Part shown: positions 1 to 5,442 of the stretch, one piece after another | How the letters are laid out: every line of letters starts with the position of its first letter | Position numbering within the stretch: position 1 is the stretch's first letter | From: Candidatus Bathyarchaeota archaeon | Lineage (GTDB): Archaea; Thermoproteota; Bathyarchaeia; 40CM-2-53-6 | Direction: 5' to 3' | Assembly: GCA_005882905.1 (NCBI GenBank) | Contig: VBBG01000192.1 | Span: 1-5,528, forward strand | DNA: 5,528 bases | Made by a program: the position numbers and the translations under genes | Notes under the pieces: generated by a model | Databases searched by the model: none | Seen by the model: the letters and a program-made list of their open reading frames with translations, nothing else | Told to the model about the DNA's origin: nothing

Positions 1-469
1 CAATCAGCGGGTCATTCAGTTCACTGACACCGAGGATACTACGCTGGACGTGTGGCTGCAGCTTGAGAACGCGGACCTCGACGAGGAGGCGGCGAAGTTT
101 CTGAACGCGGGTCTCCTATTCGAGCACTATCTTTCACAGCTTCCGAATGATCCTGCCCAGCGCAGTAGCGAGCAGGTAGAACAGCTGGAGACGTACCGGC
201 GTGATTTCGAGACGGCGCTTGACGAGGGGAGGTCAGCCCTAGCAAGCGCAATGTCCGCCTCTGCGTCTGGAGCATACACAAAGCAGATCAAGACCAGTCT
301 CGGTCCCACCGCCATCCAAGCTATCACCCTTACAGGATGGTTCTACCTAGTCTTCCACGCCTACACAACCGTCGCCGCTGGTAGTATCCTCGCAGGATTC
401 GTCTACGGGCTCGCGGCCTTCACAGCGCTATTCGCAGGTCTAACTATAACACGCCTCTTCAAGAACTAG
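1..469 (+). CDS. C-terminal part of a hypothetical acidic protein with a C-terminal membrane hairpin (5' end outside the window)
   Basis: The frame is open from base 2 to the TAG at 467-469, giving 155 residues. A GTG at position 50 could start it. However, the codons before it (reading NQRVIQFTDTEDTTLD) are protein-like and have no stop, so the gene most likely begins left of the window. The first two thirds are hydrophilic, rich in Glu, Asp, Gln and Ala, with helix- or coiled-coil-like spacing (for example SSEQVEQLETYRRDFETALD). The last ~55 residues are hydrophobic: one segment around GWFYLVFHAYTTVAAG and a second around ILAGFVYGLAAFTALFAG, followed by a short basic end, RLFKN. This suggests a soluble helical domain tethered to the membrane by a C-terminal hairpin. 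I do not recognise the family. It is convergent with the membrane protein at 571-996. After the TAG the frame stays open for 37 more codons to TGA at 581-583 (see findings). Confidence 0.7.
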   Translation, partial: NQRVIQFTDTEDTTLDVWLQLENADLDEEAAKFLNAGLLFEHYLSQLPNDPAQRSSEQVEQLETYRRDFETALDEGRSALASAMSASASGAYTKQIKTSLGPTAIQAITLTGWFYLVFHAYTTVAAGSILAGFVYGLAAFTALFAGLTITRLFKN

Positions 470-570
470 TTCCCAGAAACAGTCTCTATCGAGTTGAGGC
501 CCACAGGAGTACACGCTCCAGCCTTCGGTTCAAACTTTTCGTTCTACCCGATACTCGACTCATTGAAGGT

Positions 571-996
571 TCAGTTTAGGTGAACGTGCAAGAATGCGGC
601 CAGGCGACCTCGCCGATGCAATAGTGGAATTGTCAGTGTTACTATCGCGACGCTCAATATCGCAATCTGGATGAATAACAGACCCAGGTATGCGGCGTCC
701 CCGAGAAGATAGTTTCTGAAAGCGATGGATGGAACACCTTCTGGTTGGCCCACGACCACGTCAGCAAGCATCGCTGCAAACTGCGCCACGGCCATCAACG
801 CCGCACTCACAGTTGCCAAGCCCACTCTCACCAGCGCAACCACCACCAATATCATATCGATCGATACGAATCCAATGAGTCCATATGCATGTGATGGTGC
901 CGCGGCCCACAGCCACTTGTCATCTATGAGTATCTGGATTCCTAAAAGACCGGATATTGCGAGTGTCAGAGACAGTGTCGCTTGGACGATTTTCAT
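571..996 (-). CDS. Hypothetical four-helix integral membrane protein
   Basis: The protein has 141 residues and starts MKIVQATLSL. Four hydrophobic stretches are clear: roughly 4-24, 36-56, 59-83 and 98-125. A basic, cytoplasm-like tail (HRRGRLAAF) follows, and the gene stops at TGA. An in-frame ATG 51 bases upstream (at 1047) would add 17 residues. I prefer 996 because a Shine-Dalgarno-like GGGGTGAGG (minus strand, 1013-1005) sits 8 nt before it, and because the extra residues are not hydrophobic and would precede the first helix. I do not recognise a named family, and no catalytic or ligand-binding motif is visible. It is convergent with the gene on its left and divergent from the methyltransferase on its right. 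The plus strand of this region is also open for about 150 codons, but that reading is the Ser/Thr/Ala-rich complement expected opposite a hydrophobic protein, so the minus strand is taken as coding. Confidence 0.75.
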   Translation of the reverse strand: MKIVQATLSLTLAISGLLGIQILIDDKWLWAAAPSHAYGLIGFVSIDMILVVVALVRVGLATVSAALMAVAQFAAMLADVVVGQPEGVPSIAFRNYLLGDAAYLGLLFIQIAILSVAIVTLTIPLLHRRGRLAAFLHVHLN

Positions 997-1187
997 CCAC
1001 ACTTCCTCACCCCTAGCTAATCGAGTCGGTGCACATACACCAGACAACCTTAGCGTATCGAGTGGTATTGACTGTTCAAGTGGCCTTGCCCAAACCGGTA
1101 TCTATGAGAACCAGGCGAGCAAATTAGAAGTCATCCGAAATCTCAGTTCATCCCGATCTGGTTCCGTGGTAGGATGGTCTCGTTAGC
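997..1187. promoter_or_regulatory. Divergent intergenic region between the membrane protein and the methyltransferase
   Basis: These 191 bases must hold promoters for two genes reading apart. For the minus-strand gene, a GGGGTGAGG ribosome site is present at 1005-1013. For the plus-strand methyltransferase, a weak purine-rich GGTAGGATGG lies 12 nt before the ATG at 1188. An AT-rich AAATTAG at about 1121-1127 is the only TATA-like candidate on the plus strand, and it is unconvincing. No operator-like palindrome was seen. Confidence 0.3.
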
Positions 1188-1808
1188 ATGGGTGTGTCGT
1201 ACGACAGCGTCGCGAAGATCTATGATGCGACTAGGTGGGCCGGGGTCCCGGCTCCCGTGATGAAGAACATTCTCGATGCTATGAGAGACGCGTTGAAGGG
1301 TTGTCGCAACATTCTCGATGTTGGAACAGGGACTGGACGATTCGCCAAATTTTTCGAAGACGCAGGGTTCACAGTGATAGGTGTCGACGTCTCCCTATCG
1401 ATGATGGCTCAGGCCCGAGAAAAAGGCGTACGAAATCTGGTTCAAGCTGACGCTCATCACCTGCCCTTTAGAGACGAATCGTTCGACGGTTCCATCATGA
1501 TCCATGTCCTGCATTTGGTAGAGAACTGGGTCCAGGTCATTCATGAAGCGGGTCGGGTCACGAGAAACATTTTGATTTCGGAGGCGGGAGATGCCGTAGG
1601 TTTCAGTGCAAGGCAGAGGTACCTGGAGCTTCGTGCCGAGATGGGCTATCCCTTGAAGCGGTTCAATGAGGCGGAGTTTGGGCTTCGCAAGCTGATTCGT
1701 CCGACATTCGTAATTTCGACGGGTGATTACTGGACTGATGTTAACGTGGATGAGGAGATTAGAGGTTTCGAGGCTCGCAAGTCCTCAGTTATGAGCTACG
1801 TGCCGTAG
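1188..1808 (+). CDS. Class I SAM-dependent methyltransferase (Methyltransf_11/UbiE-like), cut short by an in-frame TAG
   Basis: The product is 206 residues up to TAG at 1806-1808. The N-terminus, YDSVAKIYDATR (5-16), is the cap segment common in UbiE-like enzymes. Motif I is LDVGTGTGR (43-51), the glycine-rich SAM loop. D67 in IGVDVS is the motif II acid that binds the SAM ribose. D88 in QADAHHLPF is the motif III acid near the adenine. SFDGSIMIHVLHLVENW (99-114) is the motif IV/V strand and helix. Substrate specificity cannot be read; family members methylate small molecules, quinones or lipids in the cytosol. The ATG at 1188 is preceded by only a weak GGTAGGATGG. The SAM-binding fold is complete, but the C-terminal lid seems to be broken: the same frame continues for 40 convincing codons past the stop, to 1931 (separate entry). 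A full-length reading would be about 247 residues, typical for this type. The gene could be a recent nonsense pseudogene, a slightly shortened working enzyme, or read through. Confidence 0.85.
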   Translation: MGVSYDSVAKIYDATRWAGVPAPVMKNILDAMRDALKGCRNILDVGTGTGRFAKFFEDAGFTVIGVDVSLSMMAQAREKGVRNLVQADAHHLPFRDESFDGSIMIHVLHLVENWVQVIHEAGRVTRNILISEAGDAVGFSARQRYLELRAEMGYPLKRFNEAEFGLRKLIRPTFVISTGDYWTDVNVDEEIRGFEARKSSVMSYVP

Positions 1809-1931
1809 GATGTCCATAGGAAAATTATGCAGCGTCTTCGCGCAGAGCATGGAGGAAAGATACTCCGACGTCACGATATCCCTGAAGTCGTAGGCTGGGA
1901 CCCGACTCACCTTCGAGAATTTAGAGCGTAG
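1809..1931 (+). pseudogene. Detached C-terminal segment of the methyltransferase, in frame after TAG
   Basis: Directly after the TAG at 1806-1808 the same frame reads 40 codons to a second TAG at 1929-1931. The segment opens DVHRKIMQRLRAEHGGK and closes with RRHDIPEVVGWDPTHLREF. It is an amphipathic helix followed by a turn and a short end, and it reads on smoothly from MSYVP before the stop. Its composition matches the upstream gene and is unlike random translation. From memory, ends of the RLRAE...GWDP...LREF type are common in archaeal and actinobacterial methyltransferases of this class, but this was not checked by search. A single G-to-T change (GAG to TAG) would explain the break. The segment has no good start of its own; an ATG at 1827 has no ribosome site. 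Confidence 0.65.
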
Positions 1932-1956
1932 ATACTGAGAGTGGGCGTTTCTCTCC

Positions 1957-1989
1957 GAAGCAGTCGAGGTGATTTCGATCGATTGCTTC
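1957..1989 (+). terminator. Strong hairpin downstream of the methyltransferase (possible terminator or RNA element)
   Basis: The left arm GAAGCAGTCGA (1957-1967) pairs with TCGATTGCTTC (1979-1989): 11 base pairs with one G-U wobble, around an 11-nt loop, GGTGATTTCGA. It starts 26 nt after the TAG at 1929-1931. No run of T follows directly, only a pyrimidine-rich stretch (CTCAATTCTCTTCAC) from about 2016. It is therefore not a classical intrinsic terminator. It could be a processing site, a 3' stabilising structure or part of the leader of the next gene. Confidence 0.4.
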
Positions 1990-2068
1990 AGCCAATCCTC
2001 GCAACTCTCAGATTGCTCAATTCTCTTCACTAGCCAGATATCACTCTAACGAAACCAGAACCCATTGC

Positions 2069-3037
2069 GTGTATTCTTGTAGTACTTTCAGAGTCCTGTT
2101 CGGACTAAGTGGACCCCAACTGGACGAGGGAGGTCGGATTCGAGGTCGTTCCGGTTTGATACCTAACATCGAGTTTGCAGTCAGCAAGGCCGTGAACGAG
2201 TTCTGCCACATATCAGTCCTCTACCGTGAGTTCATGCCTGCAGAACTGGCGACTGGAATGCTAGATAACAAGACCTACGAGAGCCGGAATTCTCGTCTTC
2301 AACACGAGGAGCTTCGCCTACAGCTTCAGAAGCTGAGGCCCTTCCCATCCGATCTTGAATGGTACGAGTTCGCCACCGGTCTGATGAAGAGAAGCCCGTT
2401 GGGAGGCCTTGAGGCGCTATCGACAAAGAGTGGAATCGTGGATCTTTTTCAGGATATCCGGCAGAGACGAGATTTTGGTTTTGAAGAGATTTGGCGAGAC
2501 ACAAGACCCGGTCTAGAGGCGTACAAGGAGAAGTTTGAGTCCGAATGGTCCCCGATAGGCGACCAGGTATTAACACGTCTCTCCTCGCTAGCAAAGCGTC
2601 CGTGGACGACGGACAGGATTCGCGTTCACTTCATAGACTGTCTCTATGGTGGATTCGGCTGGAATGATTGCATAGGCTTCGCTCCTTTTCCAGACATTGA
2701 GGTTCAGAAGAAGTTCCTTGCCCATGAACTGTCGGAGCTTATTACTCCCAGACGAAGTCTCGTCGAGGCTCTAAGAGAAGCCAAGCTCAACCTTGGGATT
2801 GCTCACACGGTTGTCGATCTGCTGGCTTATTTCAGCGTGAGAGATTTTCTGGCGAAGCCTGTCTTTCCCAATGTTGAGAAGAAGGGAATCAAACCCAACC
2901 CAAACTACTATCCGGCTGTGGAAGGGCTGTATCTCATGTTCGAACGCTATGCTGAAAACCCGGCGATATACCAAGACTTCCAGGGTCTCGTCCAGGACAT
3001 TGTAGCGACCTTGACAGAAGTCTCCATTATTCAATAA
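2069..3037 (+). CDS. Hypothetical protein with a HELSEL metal-site-like motif
   Basis: The product has up to 322 residues and ends with TAA followed directly by TAG. It is soluble, with no signal peptide or membrane helix. Residues 70-160 are strongly helical and charged (for example RLQHEELRLQLQKLRPF). The C-terminal half looks most conserved: RVHFIDCLYGGFGWNDCIGF (185-204), then FLAHELSELITP (216-227) with H219, E220 and E223, then AHTVVDLLAYFSVRDF (245-260) with H246 and D250, then KPNPNYYPAVEGL (275-287). The helical HELSE followed by a downstream His/Asp resembles a zinc metallopeptidase site (HExxH) in which the second His is Glu. I do not recognise the family, and activity is unproven. 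The start is uncertain. The GTG at 2069 has no ribosome site, and the first ~25 residues are Arg/Gly/Ser-rich. A TTG at 2156 has GAGGT (2142-2146) 9 nt upstream and begins just before the helical IEFAVSKAVNEF. The gene overlaps the aldo/keto reductase tail-to-tail by 7 bp. Confidence 0.8.
   Translation: MYSCSTFRVLFGLSGPQLDEGGRIRGRSGLIPNIEFAVSKAVNEFCHISVLYREFMPAELATGMLDNKTYESRNSRLQHEELRLQLQKLRPFPSDLEWYEFATGLMKRSPLGGLEALSTKSGIVDLFQDIRQRRDFGFEEIWRDTRPGLEAYKEKFESEWSPIGDQVLTRLSSLAKRPWTTDRIRVHFIDCLYGGFGWNDCIGFAPFPDIEVQKKFLAHELSELITPRRSLVEALREAKLNLGIAHTVVDLLAYFSVRDFLAKPVFPNVEKKGIKPNPNYYPAVEGLYLMFERYAENPAIYQDFQGLVQDIVATLTEVSIIQ
2142..2146 (+). promoter_or_regulatory. Possible ribosome binding site for an alternative TTG start at 2156
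   Basis: GAGGT matches the core of the archaeal Shine-Dalgarno (GGAGGTGAT) and is followed by a 9-nt spacer to TTG at 2156-2158, in frame with the HELSEL protein. If used, the product is 293 residues and loses an unconvincing Arg/Gly/Ser-rich leader. The GTG at 2069 has no such site, so this deserves weight when choosing the start. Confidence 0.35.
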
Positions 3038-4035
3038 TAGTGTATTTGGTCGATACTGGTCTCCGGTATTGGAAGGGGCCCGATTATTCGATGAGGTTTG
3101 TACTTCTCTTCGAGCCTCTTCATATCATCCGCTGAGAGCTTGACGTCGAGCGAGCTAACCGCCTCCTCTACGTGGTCGACTCTTGTGGCTCCAATTATCG
3201 GAGCACAGACGCCTTTGTGTAAAAGCCAAGCCAGGGCGATCTGGGAGGGAGTTACTCCCTTCTCCTTCGCAACCTCTTCAACTCTCTCGACAACATCAAA
3301 ATCTTCTGGCTGGAAGAATCTCTCTGCAAAGTACTTGTCAGTCCGGTATCTTGGACTGTCAGCCGCCTTTCCTCGCTTGTATCTCCCGGTGAGGAAGCCT
3401 CTCGCGAGGGGACTCCACGGCAGTAGAGCAATTTTCTGATCTTTGCAGAGAGGAATCATTTCTCGCTCTTCTTCTCGATAGCAGAGGTTGTAGTGGTTCT
3501 GCATCGAGACGAAACGGGCTATGCCCAGTCGGTCGCTGGTGTAGAGTGCTTTCGTGAACTGCCAGGCAAACATACTCGAAGCGCCGATGTAGTTGACCAT
3601 TCCTTGCCTGACTAGATCATTCAGTGGGACAAGCGTCTCTTCTATTGGTGTGGAATAGTCCCAGCGGTGAATCTGGTAGAGGTCGATCCTGTCAGTCTGG
3701 AGCCGTTTGAGGGATTTCTTCACTTGGTCCATTATATGGTATCTGGAGAGGCCCTCCTTGTTCGGTCCCTCACCGGTGCTGAGTCTGACCTTCGTCGCGA
3801 GGACAACATCTTCTCTATGGTCCTTCAGGAGTTCTCCAACAATCTCCTCTGACCTTCCAGCTGAATACACGTTGGCCGTGTCAAAGAAATTCACGCCGAG
3901 ATCAAGCGCGCGTTTCACTATCGGCCTTGCCTTGTCGATCTCGATCATCCATTCTTCAGAATTGCCGAAGGACATTGTCCCGAGGCAGATGCGAAATACC
4001 TGTAGTCCCGTGGATCCCAGCCGATTATTTTCCAT
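3031..4035 (-). CDS. Aldo/keto reductase, NADP(H)-dependent
   Basis: The full-length product is 334 residues, usual for the family ((beta/alpha)8 barrel, cytosolic). It opens with the family signature RLGSTGLQVFRICLGTMSFG. The catalytic tetrad is intact: D52 and Y57 (FFDTANVYSAGRSE), K82 (LATKVR) and H123 (DLYQIHRWD). The cofactor side shows SMQNHYNL (177-184), the loop PWSPLARGFLTGRY (206-219), and IIGATRVDHVEEAV (280-293), where R285 and the following acids typically grip the NADP 2'-phosphate. The layout resembles YajO and glyceraldehyde-3-phosphate reductase type bacterial and archaeal AKRs, which reduce aldehydes and ketones of sugars or small metabolites. The actual substrate cannot be read. 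The ATG at 4035 is supported by the signature beginning at residue 5 and by a TATA-like box 38 nt upstream. No ribosome site is visible, consistent with a short leader. It overlaps the preceding plus-strand gene by 7 bp and is divergent from the exported protein. Confidence 0.95.
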   Translation of the reverse strand: MENNRLGSTGLQVFRICLGTMSFGNSEEWMIEIDKARPIVKRALDLGVNFFDTANVYSAGRSEEIVGELLKDHREDVVLATKVRLSTGEGPNKEGLSRYHIMDQVKKSLKRLQTDRIDLYQIHRWDYSTPIEETLVPLNDLVRQGMVNYIGASSMFAWQFTKALYTSDRLGIARFVSMQNHYNLCYREEEREMIPLCKDQKIALLPWSPLARGFLTGRYKRGKAADSPRYRTDKYFAERFFQPEDFDVVERVEEVAKEKGVTPSQIALAWLLHKGVCAPIIGATRVDHVEEAVSSLDVKLSADDMKRLEEKYKPHRIIGPLPIPETSIDQIHYY

Positions 4036-4069
4036 AGAACCCAGGCGGGACGTTTCAGGTCTCGGCTCC

Positions 4070-4076
4070 GTTTAAG
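4070..4076 (-). promoter_or_regulatory. TATA-like box of the aldo/keto reductase gene
   Basis: On the minus strand CTTAAAC is centred 38 nt before the ATG at 4035. An archaeal transcript starting about 26 nt downstream of the box would have a leader of roughly 12 nt, which fits the lack of a Shine-Dalgarno. It is a seven-base match only, so this is a plausible rather than firm site. Confidence 0.35.
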
Positions 4077-4147
4077 ACTTCTATGGACAGTCCATTTGAC
4101 TATCGAATGCACAAGGACTTCCGTCTTCCCAGTCTGTTTGAGGTATG

Positions 4148-4154
4148 TTTAATT
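4148..4154 (+). promoter_or_regulatory. TATA box of the exported-protein gene; leaderless or near-leaderless transcript
   Basis: TTTAATT is centred 30 nt before the ATG at 4181. Archaeal initiation 25-27 nt downstream falls within about 5 nt of the start codon. There is no purine-rich ribosome site in the pyrimidine-rich stretch CTCTTTTTCCTAGAATC before the ATG. Spacing and lack of an SD together support a leaderless mRNA, and this is the best archaeal promoter in the window. Confidence 0.5.
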
Positions 4155-4180
4155 GAGCCCGAGCTCTTTTTCCTAGAATC

Positions 4181-4654
4181 ATGAAACTGAGTCGAAGAGC
4201 CTATCTTCTCTTGGTCATCGCATGTATCTCGGCGAGTGTTAGTGTCATTGTTTATGCAACCGTATCTCAGGTTTTCCCAGCGGTCACCGTTCCATCCGTG
4301 ACCTTCGCAACCCAACAGAACTGTGCAACCCTCAATATCCAAAACCCGCCCACCGCGGCAGCCGGGACGCTAATTGCCAACTGTTTATCAGGCACTTCTA
4401 CAGTAGCTGCTTTCAAGGTAACCCGTGACGGGAGCAGTACACCGACATTCACCATCGTCACCAGTGCGGGAATCCTCACTCACACCCTAGGAATCGCTGC
4501 AGATGGGACCGGATGCGGCTCCACCATTACCCCATTGGTTTCGGGAACAGCTGTGAGTTTTAGCGCCGCAGGAGCCTACATCTATTGCCTCACATACACA
4601 GCGTCAAACACTGGCGGAACAATCAACCAGTTCACAGTCGCCTGGTCTCCCTGA
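4181..4654 (+). CDS. Small exported protein with four cysteines, predicted beta-sandwich
   Basis: The product is 157 residues. A basic MKLSRR is followed by a hydrophobic stretch (about 8-27), giving a signal peptide or N-terminal anchor. A signal peptidase cut after VYA (24-26) is plausible. The mature part is Thr/Ser/Ala/Gly-rich, poor in Lys and Glu, and shows alternating beta-type segments such as TVAAFKVTRDG, PTFTIVTSAG, TAVSFSAAGAYIYCLTYT and NQFTVAWSP. Four Cys remain after the signal (C48, C68, C112, C136), enough for two disulfides, as expected for an extracellular protein. It resembles the many archaeal surface or pilus-like Ig-fold proteins of this size, but I cannot name a family. 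It lacks a C-terminal anchor or sorting signal. The gene stands alone: divergent from the aldo/keto reductase across 145 bp, with its own TATA box, and followed by non-coding sequence. Confidence 0.85.
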   Translation: MKLSRRAYLLLVIACISASVSVIVYATVSQVFPAVTVPSVTFATQQNCATLNIQNPPTAAAGTLIANCLSGTSTVAAFKVTRDGSSTPTFTIVTSAGILTHTLGIAADGTGCGSTITPLVSGTAVSFSAAGAYIYCLTYTASNTGGTINQFTVAWSP

Positions 4655-4802
4655 GTTTCGAAACAAGACGTCGATACAACGTTCTGCGCGACCATTAGTA
4701 GACCCTTTTGACATCCTCACATCACGGGGGATCACTCCTTTGCAGGAGACTTTGAAGAGCAGTACCGTTTCAAGCCCAATTTCAGCTCCGACCAAATGAT
4801 AA
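4655..4802. other. Non-coding gap between the exported protein and the membrane pseudogene
   Basis: No convincing gene is seen on either strand. A perfect 10-bp palindrome, GTTTCGAAAC, directly follows the stop codon (4655-4664). A small inverted repeat, CTCC-6-GGAG, lies at 4735-4748. Neither is followed by a T-run, so no terminator is called. A 63-codon minus-strand reading here and into the preceding gene has no family character. Confidence 0.4.
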
Positions 4803-5356
4803 TCATGCGGGGATCAATGGAACCAGGAATATTATCTGGGCCCACGTAAGCGCGGCACTCAGAACTGCACCCGCCAATACCTGAAGCGACGTGTGCTATG
4901 CTAACCGAATTCTAATCAGCCCCACTGGTATCACAAGTATGTAGAGAACGCCCCTGCGGGACCAAGCTTGAACACTAGGAAACTGAGGGGCCTTGTGATC
5001 CCTGCCACGTGGACGCTTATCTTCCAACCGAGTGTTAATAGGAACATGGCGGATGTATTGATGAAGTATGCCAGCATTAGACCGCTGAGCAGAACGGGCG
5101 CTCTGATCGTCCGAGCGCTGTGAATCCCGCGAGCTAGCTTACGAGCGCGATCTCGAAGGGTTTCGCGCGGGCACTTTTCTCGGCAATATCGTAGTCCAAT
5201 CCTTCCAACCTCGCAAACCCTGTGATCCCGACTATGGGCAATATAGTGGCAAAAGACAACGGATAGAATCGTGGAAACAATCGTTGCCGATTCAAGCAGA
5301 GCTAGGACGACGAAGACAGACGTTGCGATGATCGGAGCGCTGAACGAATGCGACAA
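4803..5356 (-). pseudogene. Degraded multi-span membrane protein gene, coding signal spread over three frames
   Basis: One minus-strand frame is open from TTG 5356 to TGA 4931 (141 codons), but it is not uniformly protein-like. It begins with a good helix (IIATSVFVVLALLESATIV), passes through an Arg/Cys/His-rich stretch typical of off-frame reading (about 5250-5110), and ends with good helices (PVLLSGLMLAYFINTSAMF, then FLVFKLGPAG). The Arg/Cys-rich stretch becomes convincing in a second frame, codons from 5259 to TAG 5136-5134: FATILPIVGITGFARLEGLD, then YDIAEKSARAKPFEIALVS. After GPAG, a third frame gives VLYILVIPVGLIRIRLA, TAG at 4898-4896, then another helix (VLAGAVLSAALTWAQIIFLV) to TGA at 4805-4803. 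Joined, this is a ~184-residue protein with about five hydrophobic segments. At least three frame changes and two TAGs are needed, so it is best read as a decayed gene or, less likely, sequencing indels. The AYFINTSAMFLLTLGW...FKLGPAG part vaguely resembles DUF5658-type membrane proteins. Confidence 0.55.
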
Positions 5357-5442
5357 GTAGCGCAGAGCGTCTCTATGAGTTTGTGTCGCAGTTCAATGGG
5401 AAAAGATGGATTGGAAAAGACTATTGCCCTACTCCTCGCGGT

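Noticed and set aside
520..545. CGGTTCAAAC resembling a tRNA T-arm
   Set aside because: No matching acceptor stem, A-box or anticodon arm could be laid out upstream.
725..1186. Plus-strand open frame of 153 codons opposite the four-helix membrane protein
   Set aside because: Composition is the Ser/Thr/Ala-rich complement expected opposite a hydrophobic gene; there is no motif, and the opposite strand has clear helices and a ribosome site.
1266..1320. Direct repeat AACATTCTCGATG at 1266-1278 and 1308-1320
   Set aside because: Both copies encode Asn-Ile-Leu-Asp in the same reading frame inside the methyltransferase; coding coincidence is enough, and nothing links it to recombination.
1785..2030. 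Minus-strand open frame of 81 codons (GTG start) with a rather protein-like N-terminal half
   Set aside because: It is antisense to the end of the methyltransferase and its in-frame continuation, has no ribosome site, and spans the hairpin; the plus-strand reading is better supported.
1932..2105. Further in-frame continuation of the methyltransferase frame past TAG 1929 and TAG 2031 to TAA 2106
   Set aside because: The reading is Leu/Arg/Ser-rich as expected by chance, the hairpin lies inside it, and the natural-looking end of the enzyme is at LREFRA before 1929.
3098..3439. Plus-strand open frames inside the aldo/keto reductase (also 3667-4075)
   Set aside because: They are shadows of a gene with all catalytic residues in place on the other strand.
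4655..4664. Perfect palindrome GTTTCGAAAC just after the exported-protein stop
   Set aside because: Ten bases with no loop and no T-run; too short to call a terminator or operator.
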